Shown here piece after piece: positions 9,878-21,189 of a stretch of 64,000 bases of DNA (its first letter is position 1; each line of letters opens with the position of its first letter). This stretch comes from Moniliella sp. 'wahieum' (taxonomy: Eukaryota > Basidiomycota > Moniliellomycetes > Moniliellales > Moniliellaceae). The translations under genes and the position numbers were made by a program. The stretch is taken from assembly GCA_003971905.1 (NCBI GenBank), contig RSEE01000014.1:620001-684000 (forward strand), given 5' to 3'. The notes under the pieces are model-generated. The model saw nothing but the letters and a program-made list of their open reading frames with translations, ran no database searches and had not been told where the DNA came from.

Positions 9878-11932
9878 ATGCTGCCGCTACGCAGCACGCA
9901 GGCCGCCGTCCCACCCTCCCCCCACGCGCCGCCTCGACCTCCGCCGGCCCCGCCGCCTGCCCGCCGCCATCGCCCCCCCACCTCGCCTCCGCCCCACCAC
10001 CCACACGCCACCCCCATGGCTTCTGTCCTCACCGACACGTCCCTTGCCGCTGTGGGCCCACCCCCGCTCGCGTCCGACTCGCCTGCCCCCCTCGTCACCG
10101 TGACGGTGGCCAGGCCCCGCGACCTCCACACCGCCTCTGCCCCCGCCGCCCACCCCCCTGGGCCATACCACCCCCGGCACCGACTTCTTCGCCCTCCCCC
10201 CGGCCCAGGCGCCAACAAAAAGCCCACTGGCATCACCGCCTTCTCCCTCGGCATCGGCTTCTCCTGGGGGGTAAGCGAGGAGCCAGACCCGATCCAATCG
10301 AACCAGCCCGATCCTGCACCTGCTCTGTCCTCCGTCCCCAGCAGTCGTGACGCTTCCACCAACCCGGCCATCATCGCCTCTCCTTTTCTGTCTCCTACTG
10401 GCCCCCAGCCCACTGCCAACGGTAGGGCAGAAGAGGAGCCCGCTCTCGTTTCGCCTCGGCCAGCTCCTGCCCCACAGCTGCACTCCAACACATTGGCTGT
10501 GGCGGCCCAAGCCTGCCCCCAGGAGAACCAGTTGGACAACCCCTGGTCTTCCGGTGAGCTGCCCTCTTCGCCTCAACAGGTTCGCCATGGCCCGCCTACT
10601 CGACTTGGTACGGCTCCCAACCCTCATCCGCCCTGCTGGCTTCATCCACTGTTCATCCCGAATCGCTCAGCATCTCTCCTTCCACCTCGTCTTCCTCCGC
10701 CCCACCCTATGGTACCCCACCATTGTCCAGTCCCCTGTACCAAGATATGCCGTCCGCTTCGGCCTCATCCACTTCCTTCACTTGCTCTTCTGGTGAGCCC
10801 GCACTCCCAAGAAGCGGCTCACCCCATGGAACCGTGGAACCAAAAGCGCTCTGGCGAGGAGCGTGATGCCAGTGTCTCTGTCCCCATTCTCACCACCCCC
10901 GCCCCGGAATCAGCCCTTGGCAAAGAAAATGGCCATGAGAGTGTATCCGCCGAGGGCAAGCCGACGACGAAACCGGACGAGCGCAATGATCTTTCTGTCC
11001 AGCAGCCAAGTCCCAACGAGAACGACAAAGAGTCCGAACCCATTTCCCCCACCACGGACGACCCTGCCAAGGACCCTAGCAAGTCGCCCGGTGATCGAGG
11101 TAGAAAAGCTCCTCGTCGCGACACCAAGGGGCTCCCACGCCAGTTTGCCTGCACCATCTGTGGCACGGCATTTGCCCGCAACCACGACCTGCGCCGCCAT
11201 GCTCGTATCCATATGGCCAACAAGCCCTATGCTTGCACCACCTGCCGCAAGCAGTTTTCGCGCAAGGATGCGCTCAACCGTCATTTGGCTGTCAAATCTG
11301 GCTGCCAATTCCGCCGACGTTCTTCGCAAGGCGCTCCCCTCCTCGCGCCTGGCGCGGGGGCGACCGAGGGAGTAACTGTTGCGCCCCACGCGCCGTACCC
11401 GACATCCGGCATCCCACCTCCCTCTCGAATGACCGAGTACCAGCCCTACACCGTCGGTCTCTCCAACCCTTCCGACTCGACGCCCCTGCCGCGCCCGGGC
11501 GTACCTGCCCCGCTCAACATGGGCTTTGACTACAGCCCGATGGTGCCATCCATGTACAACCCCAGCTCGGCTCCGAGCGAGTACGGGCGGATGGGCATGT
11601 ACGCACAGAGCGCGGCCAAACCGGTCCCGATGGTGTCCTATCCGCCTCCCCACCCGTCCATGCCCTTGCTCTTTTCCGACACGTTGCCCGGTGCCCGCGC
11701 GCGCTCTGCCACCATCCCCGGGCCCAGTCCGGACTTGTGGCTCGGGATGGGCCGCGCTCCCGCCGACAGTCTGGACCCGAGCCTGAGCGGGCCGATGGCC
11801 TCCCACCCCCCTGGCTCGTCCGCCCAGGACCCTGGCGTTTCGGCCAACGTCCCGCTCGGCTTTATGCCGCTCTCGTCCCCCCACCAACGACCGAACGCAC
11901 AGGGGGGCGTGGGCAACCCCATGTGGCGCTAA
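9878..11932 (+). CDS. C2H2/C2HC zinc-finger transcription factor
   Basis: The frame ends with two tandem zinc fingers followed by a roughly 150-residue Pro/Ser/Met-rich tail. Finger 1 (from about 11144) is a classical C-x2-C-x12-H-x3-H finger containing FARNHDLRRHARIH. Finger 2 has C-x2-C-x12-H then Cys in the last position (FSRKDALNRH...SGC), so it is C2HC-like. This arrangement suggests a sequence-specific nuclear DNA-binding protein; the target and orthologue are not recognised. The 684-codon frame opens at 9878, but the ATG at 10016 (MASVLTDTSL) is a more natural start because the preceding codons are only Pro/Arg/His. Between about 10570 and 10855 a neighbouring frame gives a Ser/Thr/Pro-rich sequence typical of such factors, so two compensating frame shifts are likely there. 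Confidence 0.72.
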   Translation: MLPLRSTQAAVPPSPHAPPRPPPAPPPARRHRPPTSPPPHHPHATPMASVLTDTSLAAVGPPPLASDSPAPLVTVTVARPRDLHTASAPAAHPPGPYHPRHRLLRPPPGPGANKKPTGITAFSLGIGFSWGVSEEPDPIQSNQPDPAPALSSVPSSRDASTNPAIIASPFLSPTGPQPTANGRAEEEPALVSPRPAPAPQLHSNTLAVAAQACPQENQLDNPWSSGELPSSPQQVRHGPPTRLGTAPNPHPPCWLHPLFIPNRSASLLPPRLPPPHPMVPHHCPVPCTKICRPLRPHPLPSLALLVSPHSQEAAHPMEPWNQKRSGEERDASVSVPILTTPAPESALGKENGHESVSAEGKPTTKPDERNDLSVQQPSPNENDKESEPISPTTDDPAKDPSKSPGDRGRKAPRRDTKGLPRQFACTICGTAFARNHDLRRHARIHMANKPYACTTCRKQFSRKDALNRHLAVKSGCQFRRRSSQGAPLLAPGAGATEGVTVAPHAPYPTSGIPPPSRMTEYQPYTVGLSNPSDSTPLPRPGVPAPLNMGFDYSPMVPSMYNPSSAPSEYGRMGMYAQSAAKPVPMVSYPPPHPSMPLLFSDTLPGARARSATIPGPSPDLWLGMGRAPADSLDPSLSGPMASHPPGSSAQDPGVSANVPLGFMPLSSPHQRPNAQGGVGNPMWR

Positions 11933-14900
11933 TCTCGCTCCCAACTCGGGTTGTTGGCTTCTCATCTCAGTGTCGATGAAAGACGTGCCGAATAGGCTTC
12001 CATCACCACCACACCGTCTTCTCGTGGCGAGGGCGCAATCTGCGTTCCTTCTCGTATTGCTCTGGTACACGAGCTCCCAACCCCTTTCTTGAACCTCGAT
12101 CTGGGGTGGTCATCAGCCCCTTACTCGCCGTGGCCTGTGGAGATCCCATTTGAGCCGATACGGTAACCCCATAACCCCCTACCATACCCTTCCAACTCGG
12201 CTGTTCAGTGCCGAGTCACATCAACTTGGTGGGTTTTTTCTCCCTTTGGCCGTGATGCATGAGATGGCTTTCCTGCACGTGTGCAAACCTTGTCTGAGAG
12301 AGGCTCTGGCCGTACTTGGCTCACGCTTTGTGCGCTCACGCTTTGTGCGCTGGGGCAACAAAGCGGGAGAAAAGCCCAAGACGAGTCTATTTTTTTGGCC
12401 AGCGCTCACTGGCTCTCGTTCTCTCTCTTTGGCCTATCCCTACTTCTCCTCTTCCCTCTTCCGTTCCCCACTTCCTTCCTCACTGCTGCCTTCTTTTTTT
12501 GCTTCTACTTCTCTACCCCGGGTTGGCCTGTGCTGGCCACATCCAATCTGTCTACATATGTTTTGCTCGTGCTCCCCTCTCCCCGCCCGCTGTATGGACC
12601 TGTATCTACCCTCTACCCCCCTCCCTTTCCGTGCCTGTTTTGCCTCTCGCCTTTGCCCCCTCTAAGCTCTCTCCCCCTCTAAGCCCTCTCCCGCCCCGCT
12701 TTTCTGTGCCCCCTAGCGCCTAGCTCCCGCGACCCCCCCACGACCAGATGGCAGTCGTTTTTTGTCGCGCACGAACGCTCGCTCGCCCTCGCTATCGTAC
12801 CAAGTACCCCTGCTTGGTTCATAGCCGTAGACCGCATCCTATAGTTGACCTATTCGCTCGGTCGGTCTCCTCCTGTGGCTCGTATCATTCAAAATGTGTA
12901 TAGCATGTAAGGTTTGGTTGGTAGTTGAGGTCTTGTGCGGTCCAGTGTGTTGTGGGTACCAGGCTCAGATTCTCTCTCCTGCTATCGTCACTCGCAGCAA
13001 CAGACCGACACACCACATTAGATAGCGATGATCATCTCGATGATCGATGAGAAGCGTGACGTCACGAGACCCAGGAGGCGAAAGATTGCGTCTGAGTGTC
13101 TCAACGCTCACCAACGTCCAACGTCTCCCTAGCCGAGCGCACCCTTTCACATGGAACTGTGCTCCCGGCTCGGGGTTTTACAAGCGGGGCAAAGGGGACA
13201 AAGGGGGGGGGAGAGGGGGCAGTAGCGTGTGGTTTTGAACCTATGGTGAACCACACCATTGTGCACCACATAATGCATGTAACATGCATACTCCTGAGCC
13301 TCAGGCCTCATGAGGTTAATGATGCCGATGGTGGATTCAGTTTGGCTCCAGGGGACAAGTCGATTGTTCTCCATCTCAGGTACCAATAATGTGGTTCGGC
13401 GTGGCCAACGTCAACGTGATCAAACCCCTGAGCCTCATGCTTCCGGGCGTCAGGGCAGTGTTTCTTGTGTACTGTGAGTACAGGACTAATACAATGCACG
13501 CGACCAGCTGGTGCTTGGCACATTCCATGTACCATGACAGATCCATGAGGTCATGGGATGAGGAGAATGTCTTCGGCTGTTGGGTTGGCTGTTGCATGGT
13601 TGTATAGCTTATCTGACCGGGACGTGTGGGACGTAGAGTACGTTGAACGTTGAACCCGTTGAACGTTGAACAGATTGACAGGCATCGAACATGCGACAAG
13701 AGATGTGTGCTGTAACATGTGGCAGCGTTGTTGACATGTTGACAGGATGCCTGTTGGAACGTTGAACGTTGGTGCACGGTAGCAGGTAGCCGGTAGCTGG
13801 TAGCCGGTAGATGTCGATGATGGCACGCGGCAAGTGACTAGTGACTAGCGTGTGACATGTGATAGACATGTGACACGTACTTGTCAATGGACATGGCTTG
13901 AAGCTTGAGCGCTAGCTTTGAGCGCTGAGCTAAGCTTGAAGTTGGCACGTCCCCCAACAGTAGAAGTGACATGTGACAACTGTGGCAGCTCGCCCTAGCT
14001 AATAGTAAGGTGTGCGTCGTGCCTAGCGTGTGCAAGTGACATGTGATGCATGTGACATGTGACATGCATGACATGCGACTGTGACTTAATGATTGATGAT
14101 CGATGATCAATGATTAATGGCACGTGCTGCTCTGTTGAACACATTCAACTTTGGCATATATGTTGGGCGCATTACGCGTTACGCGTTACCGCGCGTTACC
14201 CGTTAAAGGGCGACGGACCGAGGCTGAGGCTCCCGACAAGCCAGAGGGAGAATCGACACGCACGCGTTCGTGTTCGCCCTCGCGTTGGCGTCATCACTCG
14301 GGTTACTACATGTAGTTTTGGGCTGCGAAAACGATGCGCGCGAAGCTTTTTCCAGCGCGTTCAAGACGCGTAAACGCGTGTGAACGGTGCACGTTGAGAT
14401 CGACGCGTCTAACGATTAGCGCAACGCCCTAAGCGGGTTATTTACATGCATTGCACGTTACAGGTTGCCCGGCCCCTCGAGAGCACGCTCAGTACCTAAT
14501 ATACACAACGGAGAGAGTTTCGCGTGCCTCTGCAGCAGCCGTTCCCTATAGGCTCTATATGACACACAAACAGCACCGAGTATTCCACGGCGTTTTGAGT
14601 TCATGTGAACGTGCGAACTGCATCATGTGAACGTCCACAGAAGAGGTTCCACAGATAGAACGTCTCGGAGTTTTTTTGCAGCTGCTTGTGAACGTATACG
14701 CTGGAACTTTGTGGTATAGCGAGAAGCGTTTCTTCTGTTGTTCCTGCCGTATTCCGATCATTTACAGAGCTTAATAAGGCTTTTGGACAAAGACACCTAT
14801 TCTGCCCCTGGTTTGTCTTCACGTGTCTCAAATGGTATATGCATTCAGCAGAAGGAAACAAAATGAAGGTGGATGGGAGATCTCTAAGAAAGGAGGGGGG

Positions 14901-14988
14901 ACATGCGAGGGGTGTTGCATATACTCGCGGGCAACGAGCTTGGCTATCAGCTTAACTTGGGAATCGCACATTTCCCTTTTTTTACCTG
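11933..14988. other. 3' flank and gene-free DNA with iterated palindromes
   Basis: No gene is supported here. The first 800 bases are pyrimidine-rich and probably include the 3' UTR of the zinc-finger gene. From about 13020 to 14420 the DNA is a mosaic of short repeated words: GATGATCGATGATC, TTGAACGTTGAACG, GTAGCCGGTAGCTG, GTGACATGTGACATG and TTACGCGTTACGCG. These are built from six-base palindromes with short linkers. The stretch from 14450 to 14980 shows nothing recognisable. Confidence 0.55.
12320..12349 (+). repeat. Perfect 15-bp tandem duplication
   Basis: CTCACGCTTTGTGCG is present twice head to tail at 12320-12334 and 12335-12349. It lies in non-coding DNA downstream of the zinc-finger gene. 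It looks like a simple replication-slippage duplication. Confidence 0.7.
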
Positions 14989-15096
14989 TACCTTTACCTT
15001 TACCTTTACCTTTACCTTTACCTTTACCTTTACCTTTACCTTTACCTTTACCTTTACCTTTACCTTTACCTTTACCTTTACCTTTACCTTTACCTT
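14989..15096 (+). repeat. Hexanucleotide microsatellite (TTTACC)n
   Basis: About 18 uninterrupted copies of TACCTT/TTTACC fill this interval. The unit differs from the usual fungal telomere repeat TTAGGG/CCCTAA. The array is internal, so it is a microsatellite rather than a telomere seed. The copy number is likely to vary between strains. Confidence 0.9.
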
Positions 15097-16068
15097 GATG
15101 TTTGAAGGCTCTGCACGGGTCTCAAGTTGATCGGTGACACTCGCCTAGCCGGATGGAAGAAGAGATTCCCTCGGAGGCGCGGCGCACTCCCTGGGCTCTC
15201 CCCATCTCCCTCCTTTTTATCCAGTCTTCTTCCCTTCAGACGTTGCTTGAAAACTTGTGGCTCACCACACTTCTTCGCTTTATGCGTTTTGTCTGAAGGC
15301 TACTATGCAATAGGATCCCCGTCAGAGTGCTCCCAAAAGCCGCCAGCACCCGGTGGCACTTTACTCGTTGAAGCTTGAAGGTTGACTCCAAAGCTTATAA
15401 CGAGAAAACGACGAAAGAATTTTTTGGGGGGTGGCGAAGCTGTCCACGAAGGCTGTCAACAAACAGGATACCGGCATTTGGGTACTTAAAATCTGAGACG
15501 AGATGAGATGCACTTCAGAGTTCTTCGTAGTGTAATGTTGGGGAACACACCTTTGTGTCCCTAGTATAATAGGCTAAAGCACATCCTGATAGCGAGGGCT
15601 TTGTCGGGCCCAGCTCGACCTGCACCATTGGATTCGAGGAGTGTCAGAGCCGGAATAGCATGACGAGACCATGCGCAGTGGTAGCGAGGAAGAGCAATAA
15701 ATACAGCTCTCAGACTCACAACGCGCTTGATGCGTGCTCGAAGAGCGCGCTGAGAGGCGAGTGCTGAGTGCGGGCAGCATGAGAAGCTAGAAGATTGAGC
15801 TTGGAAACTGGAAGGCGCTGGTATCACGTGCCCTTGCGCAGGGCGGCATGCTTACGCAATTAGGCAACCCCACTGGGATCATCGGTCATTTGATCAATTG
15901 GATCGATCATCGATACTTTTTGCTCCCGCCGGCACTGGACTGCTCCACCTTTCTGGCCAGCAGCCCATCTTCTGGCCTCCAGCTTCCCGCCTTTGCCATC
16001 CGCTCGTTCGCCATCCACTGCCCCCCCGACGCGTCGTTTCCTTGTGTTCTGTGCTCCCCGCCATCCCA
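15097..16068. other. Gene-free spacer and promoter region of the Mcp2-like gene
   Basis: No open frame here resembles a known protein. The last 150 bases before 16069 are C-rich and pyrimidine-rich, as expected for a fungal promoter or leader. A TTGATCAATTGGATCGATCATCGAT cluster-type palindromic stretch lies at about 15890-15912. No TATA box was identified with confidence. Confidence 0.45.
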
Positions 16069-18674
16069 ATGCGCATCCCCGCCGCCTGGCGGCCCTGCGT
16101 GCTGCACTCACGCCGCCCCCACCTTCTTCCTCGCCCCCACCTCCCCCTCCTCCCATCCGTCCGCTACGCCCACTCCCCCGATCAGGCCACCCTTGCTGAA
16201 CTCCATGCCGCCAACAAGGCTGCCGCACGCGCCCGTGTCCCCGTTCTGCCCGAGTCGGCGTGGAGCAAGACCCTGATCGATGGTCCTGCTCGCAGCAAGG
16301 GGACCGCCTCTCTCGCTTCATCAGCGAGCCCAGGCAAGCTTTCGACTGAAAGTAAGTACATCTTTTTTTGTGTCCGCCCATACCTTGCTCTTTGACCTGT
16401 GACCTAACGCTTGGATTCACGTCAGCCCTGGAAGACAGGAAACGCAATGCGGCTACCACGAGAGAGTATCCTCCTGTCACGCCCTTGCCGGACGCAGTGG
16501 TCTATGACCAGCCAGCGATTCCCAACCCTGCCCAGACAGCCGAAGCGCACCGCACATTGCGTCGGCGCAGCTTTTTCATTGGCAAGGTGGTTGTGGGAAG
16601 TGTTCTTGTTGGTGGAATTGTGTACCTTCTGCTCCCCAATGCGTACCTCGATGCGCCGGCGGATGGTACTAAGGACCTTGTTCCGGTCGGAGCAGAGACG
16701 AATGATGAGTTGATCGCGCGGTTGACTCAGGCCAACAGTCTGGTCTCGCCCGAAGAGTTGGACCGAATGATTGCGGTCGAATTGCGCAAGCACAGGGCTC
16801 ATCAAGCCCGAGAGCAAGCGACCAGCTCGGTCGAACCTAGCAAAGTGAGCTACGTGTTGCTCAGCATCCAACGTTCCTCTACGATCGCTAAAGCTGTAGT
16901 GGCGAGCATGTGGGATTACCGCAAGACCCTCAATGCTTCCTATGCGGATGAGGAGGCTGAGCGAGCTGCCCTGGGCCGCTGTCACACCCGCAGTGCCAAG
17001 CGTGTGCTACAGGCCCTCCAAGCTAACGGCGGGATTTACATCAAACTTGGCCAGCACGTCAGCGCAACGCTCTTTATCCCCCATGAATGGAGAGATGTGC
17101 GGCCGTTGCAAGACCAAAACAAGCCTACACCCCTGCTCGAGCTCGAGGCCACGTTCCGAGCGGAGACGGGCAAGTCTTTTGAACAAGCCTTTAGCTTCAT
17201 CGACGCCACTCCGATCGGCGTGGCGAGTTTGGCACAGGTCCACCGTGCTGTTGAGCGCGACACGGGACGCGAGGTGGCTATCAAGATGATGCACCCTGAT
17301 GTAGAGCGGTTTTCGGCGATCGACATTGCGACGGTCAATCGTCTTACCGCGTTGGTCAAGCGTACTTTCCCCACATTCGAATTTACTTGGCTTGCCGAGG
17401 AGATGAACCACAACATGCCTCTCGAGATGGACTTTGCTCACGAAACGGGGAATGCGGAGCATGCCCGTCTAGACTTTGCACGGTACAAGTCGACGCCCGT
17501 GTACATTCCTGAGGTGTACTTTGCTAGTAAGCGGGTGATGGTTATGGAGTTCATCCACGGTCGTCGCCCCGACGACCTCGAGTATCTGCGCAAGCATCAT
17601 ATCAATCGCAACGAGGTGTCCCAAGAATTGAGCAAGGCGTTTGCCCAGATGCTCTATATCCATGGCTTTTTTCATGCCGATCCCCATGCGGGGAACGTCC
17701 TGATCCGCGCTATTCCACCCAAGAGTCCCCTCGCTTCCCACACGCGGTCGCCACACAACTTTGAACTGGTGCTGCTCGACCATGGTCTCTATTTCCATAT
17801 CCCACAAGCGCTTCGGGCGGATTATGCACGCTTTTGGCTGTCCCTCCTGTCCCACGGGACCCCATCGGTCCAAACCCAGCGCCGCCAACTGGCCAAGCGC
17901 GTGGCAAATATTGGCGACGACCTCTACCCTATCCTGGAGAGCGCGATCACTGGTCGCAGCGGTCTGGAAGGGAGCGACCCCAACAACCCGCATGGTGTGG
18001 GAGGAAAGCGCCGCCCCACCTCGCTGCTTGACATGGACGGTGGCGCTACGATGACTCGTGCCGAGAAGGCTCACATTCAGAAGACCATGATGGAGCGGGA
18101 AGGGCTATTTGAGGATGTGTTGCGGATGTTGCGAGCGATGCCACGGCAAATGTTAATGGTGCTGAAGCTCAACGACCTTACCCGCGGATTGGACATGTCT
18201 CTCCACACTACCCATGGCCCAATCCGTCCGTTTGTTATCTCTGCTCGCTTCTGTGCCGCGTGCGTATGGGACGACGATTGGCGTACGCTCCAAGCCGAGC
18301 GCAGGAGGGACGGGTGGAGTGTGGGGTGGCTCAAACGCCTAGTAGGGGCATGGTATAGCTATGCCGTACGTACTTCCCTGATTTGTTGTTTGCACTAAAG
18401 AGGAAGGAGTTCAACTGACCACTTAGAACACTGCCAGTACTTCAACTACGGCTTCCATCTACTCGAGTGCTACTCGGACGCCCAAGCGCGCATTGGGATT
18501 GTATCGCTGTATGTGCGCACGATGCTGTTGCATGGGTTTGCGGCGGCGTCCCGTGCGGCGGCTGGGATCGAAGAAGAGGAGGAAGAGCAAAACGCAGAGG
18601 AAACCCAGGCCGAGGCTGAGATGGACAATGCGCTACTGGAGGCTCATGCGTCCTTGCCTACTGCTACTGCCTAG
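16069..18674 (+). CDS. MCP2: Mitochondrial ABC1/UbiB-family atypical kinase, Mcp2/ADCK1 type
   Basis: Three exons, 16069-16351, 16426-18365 and 18438-18674, join in frame through clean GTAAGT...CAG and GTACGT...CAG introns of 74 and 72 nt. The N-terminus is Arg/Pro/Leu-rich without acids, like a mitochondrial presequence, and is followed by one membrane span (VVVGSVLVGGIVYLLL). The ABC1 core shows the KxGQ motif (IYIKLGQH), the Ala-rich loop (ASLAQVH), the ATP-binding lysine (VAIKMMHP), the HADPHAGNVLI catalytic loop and LLDHGLY in place of DFG. This DHG variant is typical of ADCK1/Mcp2. Yeast Mcp2 is an inner-membrane protein linked to mitochondrial lipid homeostasis. The C-terminus is acidic (a run of Glu). 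This is the one long gene in the window with no frame shift. Confidence 0.92.
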
Positions 18675-19860
18675 ACTTGATCGGCCCTTTTGCATCTAAT
18701 CTATACGTGCTGTGTTTTTACTCGTGTCGGCCCAGCTATTACCCGGCCGGCTGGACTATCATGCAAGCAGTCCAGTGATCTCCTCCACTTTCCGATAATA
18801 GGGGTCAAAGGAGTGATCACGGCATGGGAGTAAGAATTGAAGGGGAGGCGAGGGCGAAGAGATATACTTGCATGCTGTACTGCCCCTCTTGACGAGCAAG
18901 GATAAGTATGTAGATGTAGAGCATGGTGGGGACGCGGAGTGTATGATTGGCGTCTATAGGGTACACCTCAGGAAAAAGAGTTGGTGGTCGATGCCTTAGT
19001 AAATATGACGGAGAGGGAACTTTGGCTTTATTCTTACTATTGTGGCTTTCCGTCGATGGAGGTACACCACCACTCTTTATGGCACGTACGAAGACTCATC
19101 GAATGAGTCGTTCGGGCCGCACGAGCATCTGCCAGTGTCGTGATACATGGCGCGGTTTGTTGGACAATGAGAGAAGGGGTTGTCGTAGTATCCACCGAAC
19201 TCATATGCACTACCCGGCTGCGGTCCATGAATAGCCAGCGCAACAGTCATGGAATGGGCGGACGCATCCCCCCCACACTTTGTTGACGGCAGCTGGGATG
19301 TAGGCTGGGGGACAGAGGTTTCCACCATCCCCCTTCGCGGCCCACAATCTCAATTCTTCTACCGATACGGATGGCAATCCAACCACCGAAAAGTACAACC
19401 ACTGGCACAGGGGATCAGCTGCACTTTTTTCGGGAAGACATTTGCATGTTACACTCTTCGAATTCATCTGTCCCCTGCCAGGCTCTTGTGACTCTACCGT
19501 TCACCCTGGTTGGAGAGGGTTGGAGTCTGGCAATGCAATCTGGCTCATACACTGGCGGGGGCAGATATGGGGAACTTGCGCTTTGTAACATCGAAGCTTG
19601 ACATGCTTGAAGCTTGACAGCTTTACAAGGGTTAGGTTTGCTTTGAGCAGCAAGCGCAACCGGTAATCAAGTGTAGAGGGCTTTGGTGCTATGGCCACCA
19701 CAACCACAATAACATCAGTGTGCTGCATGAGCACCACATTACAGATGTCGACGCCTATGTGATAGCAGGGGTCACGTCAAAGATCGAGATTGGTACGAGT
19801 TCAGTACTGAGCAAGCAAGAGCTCATCTCAGGACTAGCAGCTTAGTTTAACTACCGTCAA
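18675..19860. other. Intergenic DNA containing one gene relic
   Basis: Apart from the mannosyltransferase relic at 19077-19268, no coding potential is recognised. A pair of GAAGCTTGACATGCTTGAAGC-like iterations lies near 19593-19620, close to the 3' end of the minus-strand PDI gene. Confidence 0.5.
19077..19268 (-). pseudogene. C-terminal relic of a Kre2/Mnt1-family (GT15) alpha-1,2-mannosyltransferase
   Basis: On the minus strand about 60 codons match the C-terminal end of GT15 mannosyltransferases. They include a GGDASAHSM segment like the family's WGDAPVHS, then GGYYDNPFSHCP and GRCSCGPNDSFD, matching the DIGYxHxPFxHCP and GRCxCxPxxxFD signatures. GT15 enzymes extend O- and N-linked mannose chains in the Golgi. 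Nothing upstream on the same strand (19270-19500) gives the preceding catalytic domain, and the family is normally about 400 residues. The piece therefore looks like a degraded remnant or a broken 3' end. The call rests on motif recognition only. Confidence 0.45.
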
Positions 19861-21189
19861 TCACAGATCCTCATGAGCCGCTTCCCTTTGCTCGTCAGCC
19901 TTGGCTTCGTCTACTTCGATCTTTTCTTGGTCCGCCGCCGCCTTGAACGACTGAGCCAATTTCTCGTCCACCGTAGCGCGCAGAATATTCAGCTTAGTCG
20001 TGATTTGGTCCAGCTTGGCCCCACCCAACGCGACGTGGGACGAATTGTCGGCAGACTTGGCCAGGATCTTTTCCAAACGAGCGATCTCCTTGGTCACCCA
20101 GCTTTCCGACTGTTTCACCTTGTCCAGCACACGGCCATAGTACTTAGCCGCCGTCGCCTTGGCCTCCCCGCTGCCCACCTCGCCCGACCGAATCTGGGCC
20201 AGGAGCGTGTCAATGTAGTCACGTGCCGAGTCAGCAATCGACACTAGCTCAACTGCGAACCCATCGGCCTTGTTGGTGGCAGCGGTAGGTTATGTTGTTC
20301 AGCATCCGATCCAGTGCAGGCAGGCGACCAGCAAGGTTGGATAGGCCGCCGCCCGGCTGGCGGAACGTGCCAGCATTGGCATTGATGTATGACAGTAGCC
20401 CTTCCTCGGTGCGTTCGCCGTTGAACGCCTGGTAGGTCTTCTCCTTGCCCTCAGCCTGCTCAGCCGAGGTCAAGGCAGGGAAATAAATCAGGGTGGGGTA
20501 GCTCTGAATGTTGAAACGCTCACCCAGGTCGCGGTAGCTACTTGTCCGCATCCACCTGGCTAGCACCACCTCTGCATCGCGCTCAAAGTCCTTCGCTGCT
20601 GCGTCGTAGGCGGGCGCGAGACGCTTGCAGTAGCCACACCAGGGCGCAAAGAACTCGACCAAAACATTCTTGCTCGGGTCCAACGCGACTTGGTCAAACG
20701 TGGCAGGAGTAAGCTCCTGGGCATTGGTGGCGTGCGCCTCGCTCTTCTTAGGAGCTTCAGGCTTGACAGGCGACTTGATCCCAAGCTTCCCTGACACGTA
20801 CGTCGAAAGCGACGACAAATCACGTCCGACCTCGACAGTTTCGGCCTGCTCCTTGGTTGCCGCATCGGCAGGGAACCAGAGCAAGGTGGGGAAGCCTTGG
20901 ATGTCAAACTTGGACATAAGCTTACGGTTGCTGTCGCCGTCGACTTGGGCAATCAGGACTTTGTCTTGGTGCTTGGAAAAGGAATCGGCAAGCTCCGCAT
21001 AGGTGGGGGCCAGGTTTTGCAGTGGCCACACCAGGGAGCAAAGAACTCGACCAGGGCAGGCTTGCCCTGGCCAACAAGCTTGTTGAACTCCTTTTCGCTG
21101 CCGATCAGTACGGCCTCGGCTGTAACAAGCAGTGCGCCGACGACCGCCGACGCGAGCAACAGGAGGATCGATCCCGATAGTCCACGCAT
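19861..21189 (-). CDS. Protein disulfide isomerase with ERp29-type C-terminal domain
   Basis: The protein starts at 21189 with a clear signal peptide (MRGLSGSILLLLASAVVGA). Two thioredoxin domains follow, with active sites CGHC (about 21030) and CGYC (about 20640). An all-helical ERp29c-like domain (20240-19870) comes next, and the tail ends in AHEDL. This architecture (two adjacent thioredoxin domains plus ERp29c) is the TigA/PDIL2 type, which forms and rearranges disulfides in the ER lumen. The end HEDL is a variant of the HDEL retention signal. The frame is broken by one-base shifts near 21021 (after CGHCK, in an A-run) and near 20283, and by a compensating pair around 20540-20560 that disguises a VDADK segment. 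Conserved sequence resumes at once each time, so sequencing indels are the likely cause. It is transcribed divergently from the capping-protein gene. Confidence 0.92.

Noticed and set aside
9415-10645. Long minus-strand frames opposite the zinc-finger gene
   Set aside because: They are Gly/Arg/Trp-rich shadows of Pro/Ser/Ala codons with no motif.
14989-15096. Internal telomere repeat
   Set aside because: The unit TTTACC is not a known fungal telomere repeat and the array is a plain microsatellite.
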